A DNA stretch of 64,000 nt, from assembly GCA_963678675.1 (NCBI GenBank), contig OY783194.1, forward strand, positions 26,142,278 to 26,206,277. The letters run 5' to 3'. The notes beneath the pieces were generated by a model that had not been told where the DNA came from, did no database searches, and saw only the letters and a list, made by a program, of their open reading frames with translations. This DNA comes from Xiphydria camelus. Its lineage: Eukaryota > Arthropoda > Insecta > Hymenoptera > Xiphydriidae. Within the stretch, counting starts at the first letter, position 1. Every line of letters begins with the position of its first letter. This document shows, one piece after another, positions 52,734 through 63,998 of the stretch. Made by a program: the position numbers and the translations under genes.

Positions 52734-53954
52734 TTCGAATGTTCTGACGAAGCTCGCCTTCGGGAAGAAATAATTTTGGAGCCGGCGATCGCTCGTTCCG
52801 AAGCTCATGCCTTTTTTACTTGGAAGCGGTAAAAATTATGACAGCCTCTGTATACGTCACGCGTCCGTCATACGTGTATAGGGATCGACCGACCGCTACC
52901 AGCCTTAAGGCCATCAAGCTCCAAGGCTAATCAGATGATGGATCTTTCAGCGACACCTAACGATCTCGAAGCATCACCACCACAACACCACTCACTTCCT
53001 ATCGACCCTTCCCATCCCCCCTCGTATCCTGGACCCTAAGCAATCTGACCGAGATACGGCAGTTTTTATCTGCTAAGGACCGAACGCATGAAACCTTAGC
53101 GACTATTTCTTGTTTGCCCGTTGGAAAGCTGATTGATCGGGCCTCTCGTCGCGACGCGGCGGCTCGGCAGAATTGGGCTAGAAATTGTTGAAAAGAAATG
53201 TCTCTTTTTGCGCTTGGCTTTTCGTGTTTGCATGCGATCATTCATTGCGGAAGGTCGAAAATATTGTATTATGGGGTCGGACTTGCCATGAGACTCGCGA
53301 GCTTATTTGTTACAAAACCGCTCACGCGCGAGTGGATATGCCGGCATACATTTTTTCTCGTTGTTTGATTTAATGTTTCAGTTTTTGTGTTTTATTTTTA
53401 AAGGGGAGGTGTACAGGGCGTGAATAATATACTGCTCTTATGTGCTTCAGGTTGGATTGGATGGAATATAGTAGACATTTTTTATTAGCTATACAGCGTG
53501 TCGTATAAAAACCGTTGGTATTTTCGTCACGACGAACTATAATGTGAAGATTACAGTTATACGACGTAACTATATATCACGTCGAAAGTCTTTATCATGA
53601 AGGAGCACACGGAGCGCGCAAGGCAAACGCTGCAGGGTTTTAATCGGTCTATTGTCCGAAAACGGCTTTCTGATAGCGCGGCAAGAGGCTTGACGCGGGA
53701 ATTTTATTACAGGAACTCGTATATTCCTCGTTATGATGCTTTTACTGTTTATACTTCATCACGCCGCGTTATCAAATTATTACGTCGTAATAATCGCATA
53801 TAAAAAAGAACTGCTAAAAGGAATGAGGCCAGAATTTTTTCAAACGTGATCTCTGAAATCGATTTCCGAACTGGGAGATGAATCTAGCCAGATTTTACTA
53901 TCAGATATCGTATTAGCTAATAAACACCGATTCTCTCTCTTTCTCTCTCTCTCT
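52734..53954. other. Unassigned sequence
   Basis: No gene or repeat supported. Confidence 0.25.
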
Positions 53955-54189
53955 ACACTAAAAGAAAAATTTATATGAACACGAACCTGCTAGAAAGTTT
54001 ATCAGTCACAAATGGGAATTGTTTTCATATCGAACAAAGATCTGATGGAATTAAGGAAATGTTTATGTATATCATAGAATTATTATTTACTTCAAACTTC
54101 TGTTTACTCTTTATAAATAAATTCCTTATTCATCGCGAATAAAATATGTTTTTACTGGATTCGTATTCAAATAAGCTTTCCTCTGGGTA
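53955..54189. mobile_element. MITE family F, diverged copy 3
   Basis: CACTAAAAGAAAAATTTATA with ACACGAACCTGCTAGAAA on the left pairs with GATTCGTATTCAAATAAGC and CTCTGGGTA on the right, as in the family F ends. Confidence 0.6.
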
Positions 54190-54429
54190 TATAAAGTTGA
54201 ACCACTCGGAACTGATATCTTGCCTGTAGGGTCGATGATGAGACTTAGGGGCCAATTCAATTGCGGCACTCTTGCCCGGACTTCACTCTAACTGTCTAAA
54301 TATAATCAGCCCGATACAATTTTGAACACCAGTAGGATTAATTCGATCAGCCTTGGATAATTCGTACACTGATAAGACAAATCGGGATAAAACATTCCGA
54401 AAATCCTCCCCCTCCCCCTTTCTCCTTAA

Positions 54430-54780
54430 TATTCTCACAAAAATTGAAATCTCTTAAATTGAATTCTCGACCATCATATCCGATGTATTTCTTCACGCTC
54501 AAGAATTTTTGTATACATGAAACCACCGATATCTTACATTTCATTTGCCATATCGACCGAATAATCGAACTTTTCGTAATCAGCGTACAACAATACTTAA
54601 AACAGGAAGGATGGTCGAGAGATCGATTCCAAAGATTTCGATTTTTGCGAAAAATAAAAATCTCTGGAATTGGATCCTGGGTGATCTCATTCCGATGTAT
54701 TTTTTCGTGCTAATTCCAAAGAACGTGAATTTTTTTTGATAAATCTCAAAGAAATATCGACATATCGATGATTTTCCGAG
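54430..54780. repeat. Repeat family M, copy 3
   Basis: AAAATTGAAATCTCTTAAAT near 54440 and the inverted CGATTCCAAAGATTTCGATT near 54630 match the other family M copies. Confidence 0.65.
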
Positions 54781-56801
54781 GAGGATGTTTTCTGATTGAC
54801 TATTTCCATACTTCGTACTTTTTAAAACTGCATCAGTTACTTCACTCCATCAAATGCCTAATTATTTGGTAGCCGATGGTCGCAATATTTTGCCGAGTCA
54901 AGTCAACTTTTTGAGTCAACCCGATTATTCTCTCTCTCTCTCTATCGGTATATAGGTATTTACAATCACGAATCACGCTCTGTAACACTACACACGTTCG
55001 GTTTGAATTTCCTTCGGTTTCGAGTCAACGTCTTTATAGGTACTTATTAGTATTCCCAGCATAACTCAGCTGTATCCGCATTCCACCCGATAAGCCAAAT
55101 AGCCATTGAAAGGGCATTTCAAGGGGATGAAAACGGTTTCCGAAACTTTGTTAAATCGCGTTGGTTCTCTACCCCGTATACGCTGTGAAGGAAAAAGCGT
55201 AAAAGGATTGAAAATGGACAGGAGCCGCGCGAACGGTCCGAGTTCTCGCTGGCTCTTCTCATTCTCCGCTTTTCTCGGTTCTATAGCTGTTAAACTTTTT
55301 TCTACCGAGGTGGGATATTGGGATAGGTAACGGATAGTCGGATCTAGTTAAGGCTTTACCTTTCAATTTCCTCGGCTATCTACTATCGACTTCCCTCGGG
55401 GTCTACAGCAAACATCCCTGTACCGTACTCAAGGGATTATCGCGTGTATCGATAGATGGTATTAAGGACATCTCTCGTACGTGACGCTTTCCTGTAGCAA
55501 ATCTAACGGAGCCTCCTGTTATTTCGCGTTGAGCTAGACTTCGTTTTTCGGAGAATTACATTTCGAAGTGTCAGCTGTCACCTAGGTCACCCTTGACGAT
55601 CGCGATATTAGTTTCTCTAACGTGTTTATCAACTCTGAGGCCTTGGTGGAGGTGGTAATGAGAAATTCTCGAGAAGCTATTTTTATCATTCCAAGAGCAC
55701 ACATGTACATATTTGTAATTTCTTTTGCGGAATTTTTATAATTCCTAGTGGGAGAATTTATCGAGAATTAGAACGTAGGAACGGATCTCTGGAATATAGA
55801 TGAGCTCTTCTCGCACCCCTCCCAGGACTTCGGGTCGACCGCGAATAAAGAGATCTCATTAATTAACTAATTAAATCTGTCGCGCGTTGAAAATGGTGAC
55901 GAGATTGATAAAAAAAAATATATATACTATTGTACGCCCTTCGTTTTGAAAATGTCGAGACACCACGAGGCTAGTTGAAATTCGACTTGCGCGATTTATG
56001 GTCGTCGACTTTGAAGAATCGCGTCCGTTTCCGGGGACGGGTGATTTGCTTCGCGAGCTGCACGTAGATGGGACGAAAGGGGTTGAAAAATTTAATTTAA
56101 CCGGACATCCATCATTTACGAACTGTCCGCGCTCCCTTTTTTAGCGCGCGGGATGTAATTGCATCTTCGCGAAGAAGTGGACGCGGCACTTTTGTTACCG
56201 GCAATTTTGTGTTTTTAATTTCACTCTCGCGACGAAGCGCGTGACGACGCCAGCTGCAGCCGAGAGACATTTCCACCCCTTGGGCAAATAGGTACCTTGG
56301 ATTCGCACTGGCGTTTTCACGGGTTCGCGTTGTTTCAATACACGGAGAGAAGAGTATATTAATTACTGTTATACTAGATAGTAGATTTGACATTTTGGAG
56401 AAAGTACATGTTGCGTTCAAAGCTTTAGAGTCTTCACATTTGGAATAATTAAAATAAGAATAAGCGTAAGAATTCTTCCATAGAGCCGTTTAATGGCTTA
56501 ATCATCTAGTGATTCAATCATCCAGTGGCTCAAGCTTTCGTACCATAATTCTCAATATGATCGCAACCTGGAAATGTCCAAAAGAAATTTTAAAAATGGT
56601 ATTGCTTGTAGTTTTGAATGCAGTTGAAGCTGCTGTATTAGTAATAATCTGATGATGTAGCGAAGCCGTGGTCGGAAAGATCACGGGAAATGGAAAAATA
56701 GGAAAAATTGATTGAGCTATCATCAATGGCTTTACGGGGTAATGCTTATTTCTATTTCTAAGCTTACTCCTATTCTTATCCTTTCAATTGCGTGGAGGCC
56801 C
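54781..56801. other. Unassigned sequence
   Basis: Short (CT)n at 54930-54943. No gene recognised; the frame at 55106-55330 has no known domain. Confidence 0.25.
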
Positions 56802-56874
56802 TTACTGCATAACAATAGTTGACATACATCTAGTGAACTTCACTAAACGTATGCCAATTGTTGTCATACAGTAA
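56802..56874 (-). ncRNA. 73-nt hairpin, possible pre-miRNA or tiny MITE
   Basis: The 36-base arms TTACTGCATAACAATAGTTG... and ...CAATTGTTGTCATACAGTAA face each other around a one-base centre. Of seven arm differences, five become G:U pairs and two remain mismatches if the minus strand is transcribed; on the plus strand five are A:C mismatches. This favours a minus-strand RNA hairpin. I know no miRNA with this sequence. Confidence 0.3.
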
Positions 56875-57279
56875 AGCAATGAACGCAATACTTTCCCCAA
56901 AATGTTAAATCTATTACCTAGCATAACAGTAATTAATATAATCTTCTCTTCGTGTATGCGGCAGGTATTTTATAAAAACTCTGCCGCGAAAAAAATATTT
57001 GTTTCACCCTCGATATTATTAGAATGTCATCGTGACTATTGAATCGATTCTGTCGATATGCTCGTTTACCCTCGTTAATGACTTCCTTTGAGATTTCGTC
57101 AATGTTTGGGAGCCGTGCGATTGATGCTAGATCTCCGCGGGGTCGTAAATCCCGCAGACACTCGTTCGTGACACGGCTACTAACCAAACATACCGCAAGG
57201 CGGAATTTGAGGTTCCATGGTGATTGATTTCGAACGCGTGGTGAGAAGGAGTTAAACCGGGCGGTTAAGGGGTAATATC
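56875..57279. other. Unassigned sequence
   Basis: No gene or repeat recognised. Confidence 0.25.
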
Positions 57280-57658
57280 TAGTGGGATTTTTTTCCATTT
57301 TTATTAGCTTAAATGGCGTAAAAACATGTCAAGAGTAATGTGTGACATCGTCCATTGTTGAAAAAAAATTTGAAGTGCTCGTAAAAGACGAATTTTCGAA
57401 GCAAGTCCGAGCGCTTAGAAATGGCAAATTGAGTTTCAGAGTGAGTTTCGCCCCTTTTACTCGGTACCTGCGGTGTGAAAAGGTACCCCTTTTAGTTCCT
57501 AAATGAGGTACAGATAGTGCTAATTGGTAGTTTTTGAAGCAAATATTGAACATACGTTGGCTGAATAGCCATTTTAGTCGTTGCAATCGAACTGCGAACA
57601 CGTGTTGCGAGCGTTGTGTGGCCAGTTTTCTCGTGCATTTGAGTCGTGTTTTCAATTA
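57280..57658 (+). other. Probable 5' leader of the Mutator-like element
   Basis: Unassigned AT-rich sequence that would be continuous with the transposase leader at 58861 if the 57659-58860 element were absent. No terminal inverted repeat partner was found, because the 3' end of the element is not identified. Boundaries are inferred. Confidence 0.3.
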
Positions 57659-58860
57659 CACTACGCAACAAAATTATCGCAACAACTTATTTTACTCTAA
57701 AAATGGTCAAACTTCGGAAGCCCGTAGCACAGCGAAAAATCATCATATCCCTATCTTTTTTTTTAATTAAAGCTTAACCTGAAAATCAAGGTTATCTTTT
57801 GAAACTTAAAAATTTGCAAAGTTTGCGCATTGACACGGAGTTACACAAATTTTTTTTTCAAATTCTGATCACAGAAAATGAAAGTTCAACTTTACCTTTA
57901 ATTTTAAAAAAAATTTTACTTTCCGATTTGTCTACGCCATTCTACAGCGTTTTAAATAAAAAAACTGAAAATCCCGGTTTTTTCCCATGTTACAGGGCTC
58001 AGGTAACGCGACAAATAATCATATTTTTAAAGACAAATGCATGGGCTTTATTGGGGCATCGAAATGCATCGCTTTCATATGAATTTTTTCTCATAGAACA
58101 GATGATGGCCTACAAAATTTTTCGATGTTCAGGAGTGAAAATACCGTTCGAACACGAAACTTCCTATAGAACTCGTCCAGATACACTTGTACAGTAAGTT
58201 AACATACGTGCAATACTTTCTCGGCGACCTCTAACTTGGCCCCAATGTCCCGATTAACTCGCGATCAACGTCTAACTTGGCCCCAATACCCGTGTTAACT
58301 TACGAACGGCTTCTATGTAACTTCGCCCCAATGTCCCCATCTCGATACCAAAATCTCTGAAGAAGTAGTCCAGGTATACCTGGACGCAATATACGACCTC
58401 CAATAATTCGAAACAAAAATTTATAAGTTCAAAAAAAATTACGCAATTGATGTTCAGTTGAGTAATACTCCCAAAAACCGGGATTTTCAGTTTTTTTATT
58501 TAAAACGCTGTAGAATGGCGTAGAAAAATCGGAAAGTAAAATTTTTTTTTTCAATTAAAGGTAAAGAGCTGAACTTTCATTTTCTGTGATCAGAATTTGA
58601 AAAAAAAATTTTGTAACTCCGTGTCAATGCGCAAACTTTGCAAATTTTTAAGTTTCAAAAGATGACCTTGATTTTCAGGGTCTCTTAATCTCTCGGTGCT
58701 TTAAATCGAAAAGTAAACTTTGGGATAGTAAAGCTGAGATTTTAAGCTTTAATTTAAAAAAAAGATAGGGATACGATGATTTTTCGCTGTGCTACGGGCT
58801 TCCGAAGTTTGACAATTTTTAGAGTAAAATAAGTTGTTGCGATCATTTTGTTGCGTAGTG
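57659..58860. mobile_element. Non-autonomous Tc1/mariner-like element with very long inverted repeats
   Basis: The ends are CACTACGCAACAAAAT and its complement, flanked on both sides by TA, the usual Tc1/mariner target duplication. The arms match over roughly 330 bases, down to AACCGGGATTTTCAG / CTGAAAATCCCGGTT. The right arm carries an extra block of about 60 bases (58680-58745). The spacer has no transposase; the 132-codon frame at 57799-58197 is arm sequence. It sits in the leader of the Mutator-like ORF. Confidence 0.8.
58195..58350. repeat. Short tandem repeat in the spacer of the TA-flanked element
   Basis: Three diverged copies of a unit of about 50-60 bases, each containing CTAACTTGGCCCCAAT or close variants followed by a GTTAACTTACGA-like stretch. 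Seen by eye; exact borders are uncertain. Confidence 0.55.
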
Positions 58861-58998
58861 TATTTTGTGAACTTTATTGAACTATATTGATGAGTGATGA
58901 TAAAGTGTACAGTAATCGTAAAGACACAAAATATAACACCACTGGTACCAAGCGGAGCAAAATAAGCAATCGCGCGGAAGCCACCTAACCGTCATTCT

Positions 58999-60126
58999 AT
59001 GGACAGCGTGCCAGACGAGTTCCTCAGTACTTCGGCAAAAAAACTGAAACCTGGCATTTCTGGCGACGACAGAGACATCGATGAAGGTTTCGGGTATCGT
59101 CTCATCAATTGTATTCAAGTATTTACGACGCTTTCTCAACTGATCGTATGCAAAAAGTGTACGGGCGACATAAGTGTTACGGAAGCAAGCAAGCGCGGGC
59201 TCGGTTTTAAAATCGTTGTGACTTGCAATGAATGCGGTGAATCTTATATCAATAACTGCCCATTTGTAAATAATCATACTTATGAATTAAACATAAGAAT
59301 GACTCTTGCAATGCGCATCCTGGGAGTGGGATTGAATGGCATACAACAATTTTGGGCATTTATGGATCTTCCGAAGCCCGTTTTTCAATCAACGTATGAT
59401 TTGATAGTACAAAATTTAACAAGCGCTACTGCATCTGTACGAGATCTAAGTATGAAGAATGCAGCTACAGATGAACTAAAAGAGACCCTCGAACTAAAAA
59501 AAACTAAAGAGATTATTGTTTCGGGCGACGGTTCATGGAGGAAAAGAGGCTTCTCTTCACTTTTCGGATTTGTAACGCTTATCGGTTTCTTTACCGGCAA
59601 AGTTTTAGACGTGTGCGTAAAATCTAAATACTGCAAAGAATGCGAATATTGGGGGAAGAAAGAAGGCACCGCTGAATACGAAGAATGGGCCGAAAACCAT
59701 CAGTCGGAATGCCAATGTAATCATACCGGATCGGCGGGGAAGATGGAGTTTGACGGGGCTACTGAAATGTTTCAACGATCCGAACATCTGTACAGCGTCA
59801 AGTACGATAGTTATATCGGCAACGGCGATTCTAAAACCTACAAAGGTATCATTGATGCCAAGCCATACGGCGATTTCAATATAACTAAAAAGGAGTGCAT
59901 TGACCATGCACAGACGAGAATGGGAACTCGACTAAGAAATGTGAAGAAAAACACTAAAGGTCTGAGAGGCCGTGGCAAATTGACTGGCAAACTTATAGAT
60001 GAATTGACTATTTATTACGGCCTTGCAATCAGAAGAAATCCGGAATCGATTGAAAAAATGCGAAATGATATTTATGCAACAATAAAACACAATATGTCAA
60101 CCGACGACAATCTGCAACACGATTAA
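58999..60126 (+). CDS. Mutator-like transposase, C-terminally truncated
   Basis: A 375-codon open frame encodes a protein that I recognise as the Mutator-like transposase type common in ant genomes. CxxC pairs near the start (VCKKC, CNECG) and CVKSKYCKECEYW suggest zinc binding. Two acidic catalytic positions fit a DDE fold: the D in SGDGSWRKRG and the D in GNGDSKTYKG. The frame stops soon after TDDNLQHD, where relatives continue, so the C-terminal part with the last expected catalytic acid is missing. A short frame with ATG at 58890 and stop at 58981-58983 just upstream looks like the original N-terminus, out of frame with the rest. It is probably a dead copy, but the long intact frame leaves open a retained protein. 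Confidence 0.8.
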   Translation: MDSVPDEFLSTSAKKLKPGISGDDRDIDEGFGYRLINCIQVFTTLSQLIVCKKCTGDISVTEASKRGLGFKIVVTCNECGESYINNCPFVNNHTYELNIRMTLAMRILGVGLNGIQQFWAFMDLPKPVFQSTYDLIVQNLTSATASVRDLSMKNAATDELKETLELKKTKEIIVSGDGSWRKRGFSSLFGFVTLIGFFTGKVLDVCVKSKYCKECEYWGKKEGTAEYEEWAENHQSECQCNHTGSAGKMEFDGATEMFQRSEHLYSVKYDSYIGNGDSKTYKGIIDAKPYGDFNITKKECIDHAQTRMGTRLRNVKKNTKGLRGRGKLTGKLIDELTIYYGLAIRRNPESIEKMRNDIYATIKHNMSTDDNLQHD

Positions 60127-60301
60127 TGAAGGGTTTCTTTCAAAAACGCCAATCCATGTAGTATTGGTAATAATGTCTACTCTTTCGTTGTATCTAGCCG
60201 TGTAGTGGTGCCTACTCTTTCATTATATTATAACTATATTACTATTAATATATTCGAATTAAAGAGATACCGGTGATGATTAACCGTGGTTTACAATTAA
60301 C
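60127..60301. other. Junction between Mutator-like ORF and LTR
   Basis: AT-rich sequence with no recognised coding content. It may include the tail of the Mutator-like element. Confidence 0.4.
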
Positions 60302-61062
60302 TGTTCCGAATGCACTGTATACGATACACTACACTGGTGTGCCTTGGCTGGCAAGTTAACTAACTTGTCACTTAAGTATAAGGGATATACACTTAGATAA
60401 ATTGAATGATAAGTTGAAGGACTTACAACTTGAATGCGATAGATAGACTGGTTGACTAAGACACTGATCACTATACTGACTGAGACACATTTGTACATTG
60501 GAGAAGATGCATTCGGTAGCAATTTATATACATTGCCACTAATAGATAGTGGGGATAGCGTTCGTGATGCGGTACGCTCTAATTGGTTGGTTGAGAGTGA
60601 CGCTATAACTAGTGGGAGTTGATGGATGCGCCCCGATTGGCTAGGAAGGTGATTAGCTCCCCTGGTGAGGAAGGCACAACCTCTTAGCGTTCCGAACGGG
60701 GTGAGGAAATTTCGAAGAAGTACAGGTGCGTTCTGTACTTGGAATTTCCCGTGACGTACTAAGTTCCGTTAGAGGAAATGGGCTGTTAACTCAGGGATAA
60801 TCCCTTTTCGGAATGCATCAAGGCTCGAGGATCCGGAAAGGCCCGGTAATTAACTATACCTGGCTGCGTGTAGTTGGGTGCGATCCTTGGGGATACCGTT
60901 AAGACGGACTATTAGTGAAAGAATAGTTATGGCACAGTGTGGTTATGGTTTGCGGAACATATCACCAACTTTATCATCGATATTGACCCTTGTTCGCGGT
61001 AATACTAATTACTAGGAAACGATATCAATGCTTCTGAATTCCGACCAACGTTTGTCGGAACA
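60302..61062 (-). mobile_element. 3' LTR of a BEL/Pao-like retrotransposon
   Basis: Read on the minus strand this 761-base block starts TGTTCCG and ends CGGAACA, a 7-bp terminal inverted repeat with the TG..CA ends of an LTR. A TATATAAATT promoter-like box lies inside near 60,527. A purine-rich tract (AGGGGGAGTA) immediately precedes it at 61063-61072, as expected for plus-strand priming at a 3' LTR. The matching 5' LTR would lie beyond the window. Confidence 0.75.
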
Positions 61063-61520
61063 TACTCCCCCTGTTGCGAACGCAGAGAGCAACTAAAATG
61101 CGTATACGCGTACTGAAGGTTACCGAACAATGAATTACGTGTATGGCTTAGAGCTATTGTAACTTAGAAGACCTTAGACTATGACGATGCCGATTTGCTA
61201 GTTGATCGTGCAGCTTGTAGATTTGTTGAGGGAAGTAGCGGTCCGGCGTGTTCCCCCCGATGGCACTGGTTATTGTCCTTGCTCGGACCACCTGGAGTAG
61301 GTATGCCATCCTTGTCGTGAGGTAGGTTGGCGGTATGTCCGAGGGCCCATTGTAACGATGAGTGACCCGCTCGGCTGATGTCCACCGTTCTCTCCTTGGA
61401 TGAATTCCCTGATAGATCGATGTTGAATGGCGTTGAGAATTGCTGTTGAAACACTCGTCAGTAAATTCCCAATGAGGTAATGGCCGTGAGTGTCGGTAAA
61501 CACGTCATTAGGCTCTGTAA
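61063..61520 (-). pseudogene. 3' internal part of the BEL/Pao-like retrotransposon
   Basis: Begins at the polypurine tract and contains an open frame (61517 down to 61270) that was continuous with the frame at 63220-63049 before the outer Harbinger-like element inserted. Its product is not recognised. Reverse transcriptase, RNase H and integrase motifs are absent between LTR and protease region, so most of pol has been deleted. Confidence 0.5.
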
Positions 61521-61579
61521 GGGCCGGTTTTACCAACAGGTATAAACGCGGTATAGCGCTATACTGAGAATAACCATAA

Positions 61580-62973
61580 AGGTAAGTCTATACGGGGATA
61601 CAAAAATGTTGGCAACACGATAATCCGGTGTTGTCAACATGTATCCCGCCGACTTGCAACTCGCCGACGGATCCTCGGCAACAGCCAGTATCCCGAATGT
61701 AGGTACAAACCGGGATACAAAATGTTGGCAACATGTTGGCAACACGAGTATCCCGTCGATTAGCGACAATTTAATTGCTACTCGTAAACTGCGGGCGGCA
61801 TGACATCAAAGAAAGCTGTTGCCTGTTGCTTGTATCCGAGTTTCCCATTTGAAATGGGAAACATCGGAAACATCGCTCTCTCTGGACTAGAACCTACCTA
61901 CCTACCTATACCTACCTACCTAGCTACCTACCTACCTACCTATACCTACCTACCTACATACATACGATAATGTTCCGTCGCACGAGGGACAGAATTTCAG
62001 AAGGTCGATTGAAACCTTTTAATAGTATCGATCATAAATAACATATATTTCTTGCATACATTTTTCATTGAATGCCACATTATACGGGCCGCACAGTGTT
62101 CACATGGCAGATCGGACGGCGTATCGTATTTCTCATTTTACAAAGCAGTACTCTCTCACTACATGTGTATGTTCTTTCTAGATTGAAAAGAAAGGCACGT
62201 AATTATTTCTCTCGGCAGAGGCACTCTTCCGATGCGTGATTTCGCGCATACGGCTGCCAAGTGGCACGTGTGAATATCAAGCCACGTTCAGGTTTCTGTC
62301 GGTAAATTTGAGCCGCGTCAAAGGAGTTTCGAAATATAGCGGTATCTATTACCGCGGGCACTGCAGAAAATGACTCATTCTGACCTGTCCCACATCGCCC
62401 GCCTCGCCGGGGGTATGTTTCGGCGAATCTAGGCTACCTGAAGGGTTAATTGCCGGACGAGTCATAATGAACCCCTTACCACAATACCCATTGTAATAGA
62501 TACCGCTATACTTTGAATATTAAATCAGCTTTGTAAAGGGGAGAAATGAATTCAATACATGACTGATGCAGTTAATGGCCAATTAGGGAATACTTAATGA
62601 CAAGTAACTCCGCCATTAAATTGTAACCATAGCTTGTCCCGTTTTGTAAAAACTGTCGCTGCCTCCACCTTCTTTTTCGCTTCTGGGAGGCTATTATGAT
62701 GAAAGCAGCACTAACACCAGCGGCAATGGACGGTTCCATTTTTTAACATCAACACTCCGTTTCGTTTGAACGCTCAACTGGTTCTGACCGCATGTATCTG
62801 GATACAAGTCGATGTATCCAACAGTATGTTGCCAACAGCGACATCGTGTTGGCAACACTCAATGTTGATGTTGCCAACAGCGATGTTGATGTTGCCAACA
62901 GCGATGTTGCCAACAGCCATAAACGTGTTGCCAACATGTTGCCAACATTTTGTATCCCGGTCTAAACGTACCT
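61580..62973. mobile_element. Inner element nested in the Harbinger-like MITE
   Basis: Terminal repeats AGGTAAGTCTATACGGGGAT and AGGTACGTTTAGACCGGGAT (right end read as complement) are flanked by TAA at 61577-61579 and 62974-62976. Comparison with the empty copy at 38367-38493 shows the insertion point directly. Subterminal arrays of GTTGGCAACA-like palindromes occur at both ends (61609-61755 and 62819-62950). No transposase frame was found inside. Confidence 0.8.
61885..61970. repeat. (ACCT)n microsatellite
   Basis: About twenty copies of ACCT with a few TATACCT and AGCT interruptions, inside the inner nested element. Confidence 0.9.
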
Positions 62974-63048
62974 TAAGGCTTATTGCTGGTTATATTTTCA
63001 GTATAGCGCTATACCGCGTTTATACCGTGTTGGTAAAACCGGCTCTAA

Positions 63049-63851
63049 ATGTAGAAATTAGCAGCAGTAGGCTGAGAATCCCCGCGATTTTGCCTGTAAA
63101 TGTATTGAATTGGTTCAAGATGAGCAATTCGTTTTTGACGGCTCTCCTTAAATGAGTGCTTGATTTCGTGAGCAGATCGTTGAAGTAGTAGTGGCCTTGG
63201 TTTAGAATGGTTGAGACCACTGGGAATCCTTGAGCTTCATCGTCGAATAGTGGTTGAAGGCTGTGACTTTGGTCGTGTAACCCAAGTCCTGGTGCTTCTG
63301 TAGCTTGGGATCTCGATGAAGTTTCATTTCCGAACCGTGGGGGGTCCCAGGCTGCATGGTCTGGATTCCTCCATTCGAGAGTTTCGCTCGTTGAACGAAG
63401 GCGCCATAACGTGTCTTTTTTCCTTCATCCTTGATGAAGCGATTTTCGTACGCTTGCTCCTTGGTGGACAAGCGGCAACTGACTATTCCTTCTGCTGGTG
63501 GAGTTGCTGTAAGAGCTTCCCCGACGAAGGATTTCTCAGACCCCGGATCGAAAAGGGTTCGAGAAACGACTGGTTTTCCAGTCTCGGTAGTTGCGACGAT
63601 GACTTGAGGTGTCGCGAGGAGAGCTGGAGAGCGATGTAGCGTTGCTGACTGCATTGTCTGGCTAGCCACGGAGGTGCAGCTGAGCGACGCAATTCCACGG
63701 GACACTCCCGGTTGATGTGTTCCGTCGTCAGTGACGGTTCCGATCGCGTGACGTCAAGGTTGCTTGACCTGCTGAGCCAGAGTGTCCGCGATGACTTCAC
63801 GCGATGCTGAGTGGATTGAAGCTTACGTTGACTCGTGGATTGCTGCGACAC
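63049..63851 (-). pseudogene. BEL/Pao-like protease region, degraded
   Basis: Minus-strand frames at 63705-63202 and 63851-63483 overlap. The first carries SPALLATPQV followed by SRTLFDPGSE, which resembles the aspartic-protease start of BEL/Pao polyproteins. The reading frame is broken by shifts and no polymerase follows. Confidence is moderate because only short motifs support it. Confidence 0.6.
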
Positions 63852-63998
63852 TTATGTGTGTGGACCGTCGAGAGAACTTGAGGCCGTTGCCTCTAGTTGT
63901 TGACGTCGTTTGTCCAGAAAGTCCGTTATGTCCTTCATGGATGGCATCGAAGTCCCGCTCAACGTTTCCTCCCATTTTTCTCGCGTGTCCTTATCGAA
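63852..63998 (-). pseudogene. BEL/Pao-like gag fragment at window end
   Basis: The frame enters from beyond the window and stops at 63852-63854. It reads FDKDTREKWEETL and FLDKRRQQLEA, which resembles the helical gag region of BEL/Pao elements just before the zinc knuckles. The premature stop marks it as a relic. Confidence 0.6.

Larger units (their letters stand above)
61521..63045. mobile_element. Outer Harbinger-like element (TAA target duplication)
   Basis: Ends are GGGCCGGTTTTACCAAC and the complement of its partner (one base differs, GAGCC), flanked by TAA at 61518-61520 and 63046-63048. The three-base TWA duplication and GGGCC ends fit PIF/Harbinger MITEs. The same element without its insert occurs intact at 38367-38493. 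It interrupts an open frame of the surrounding retrotransposon. Confidence 0.85.

Noticed and set aside
57799..58197. 132-codon frame
   Set aside because: Mostly the left arm of the TA-flanked inverted-repeat element.
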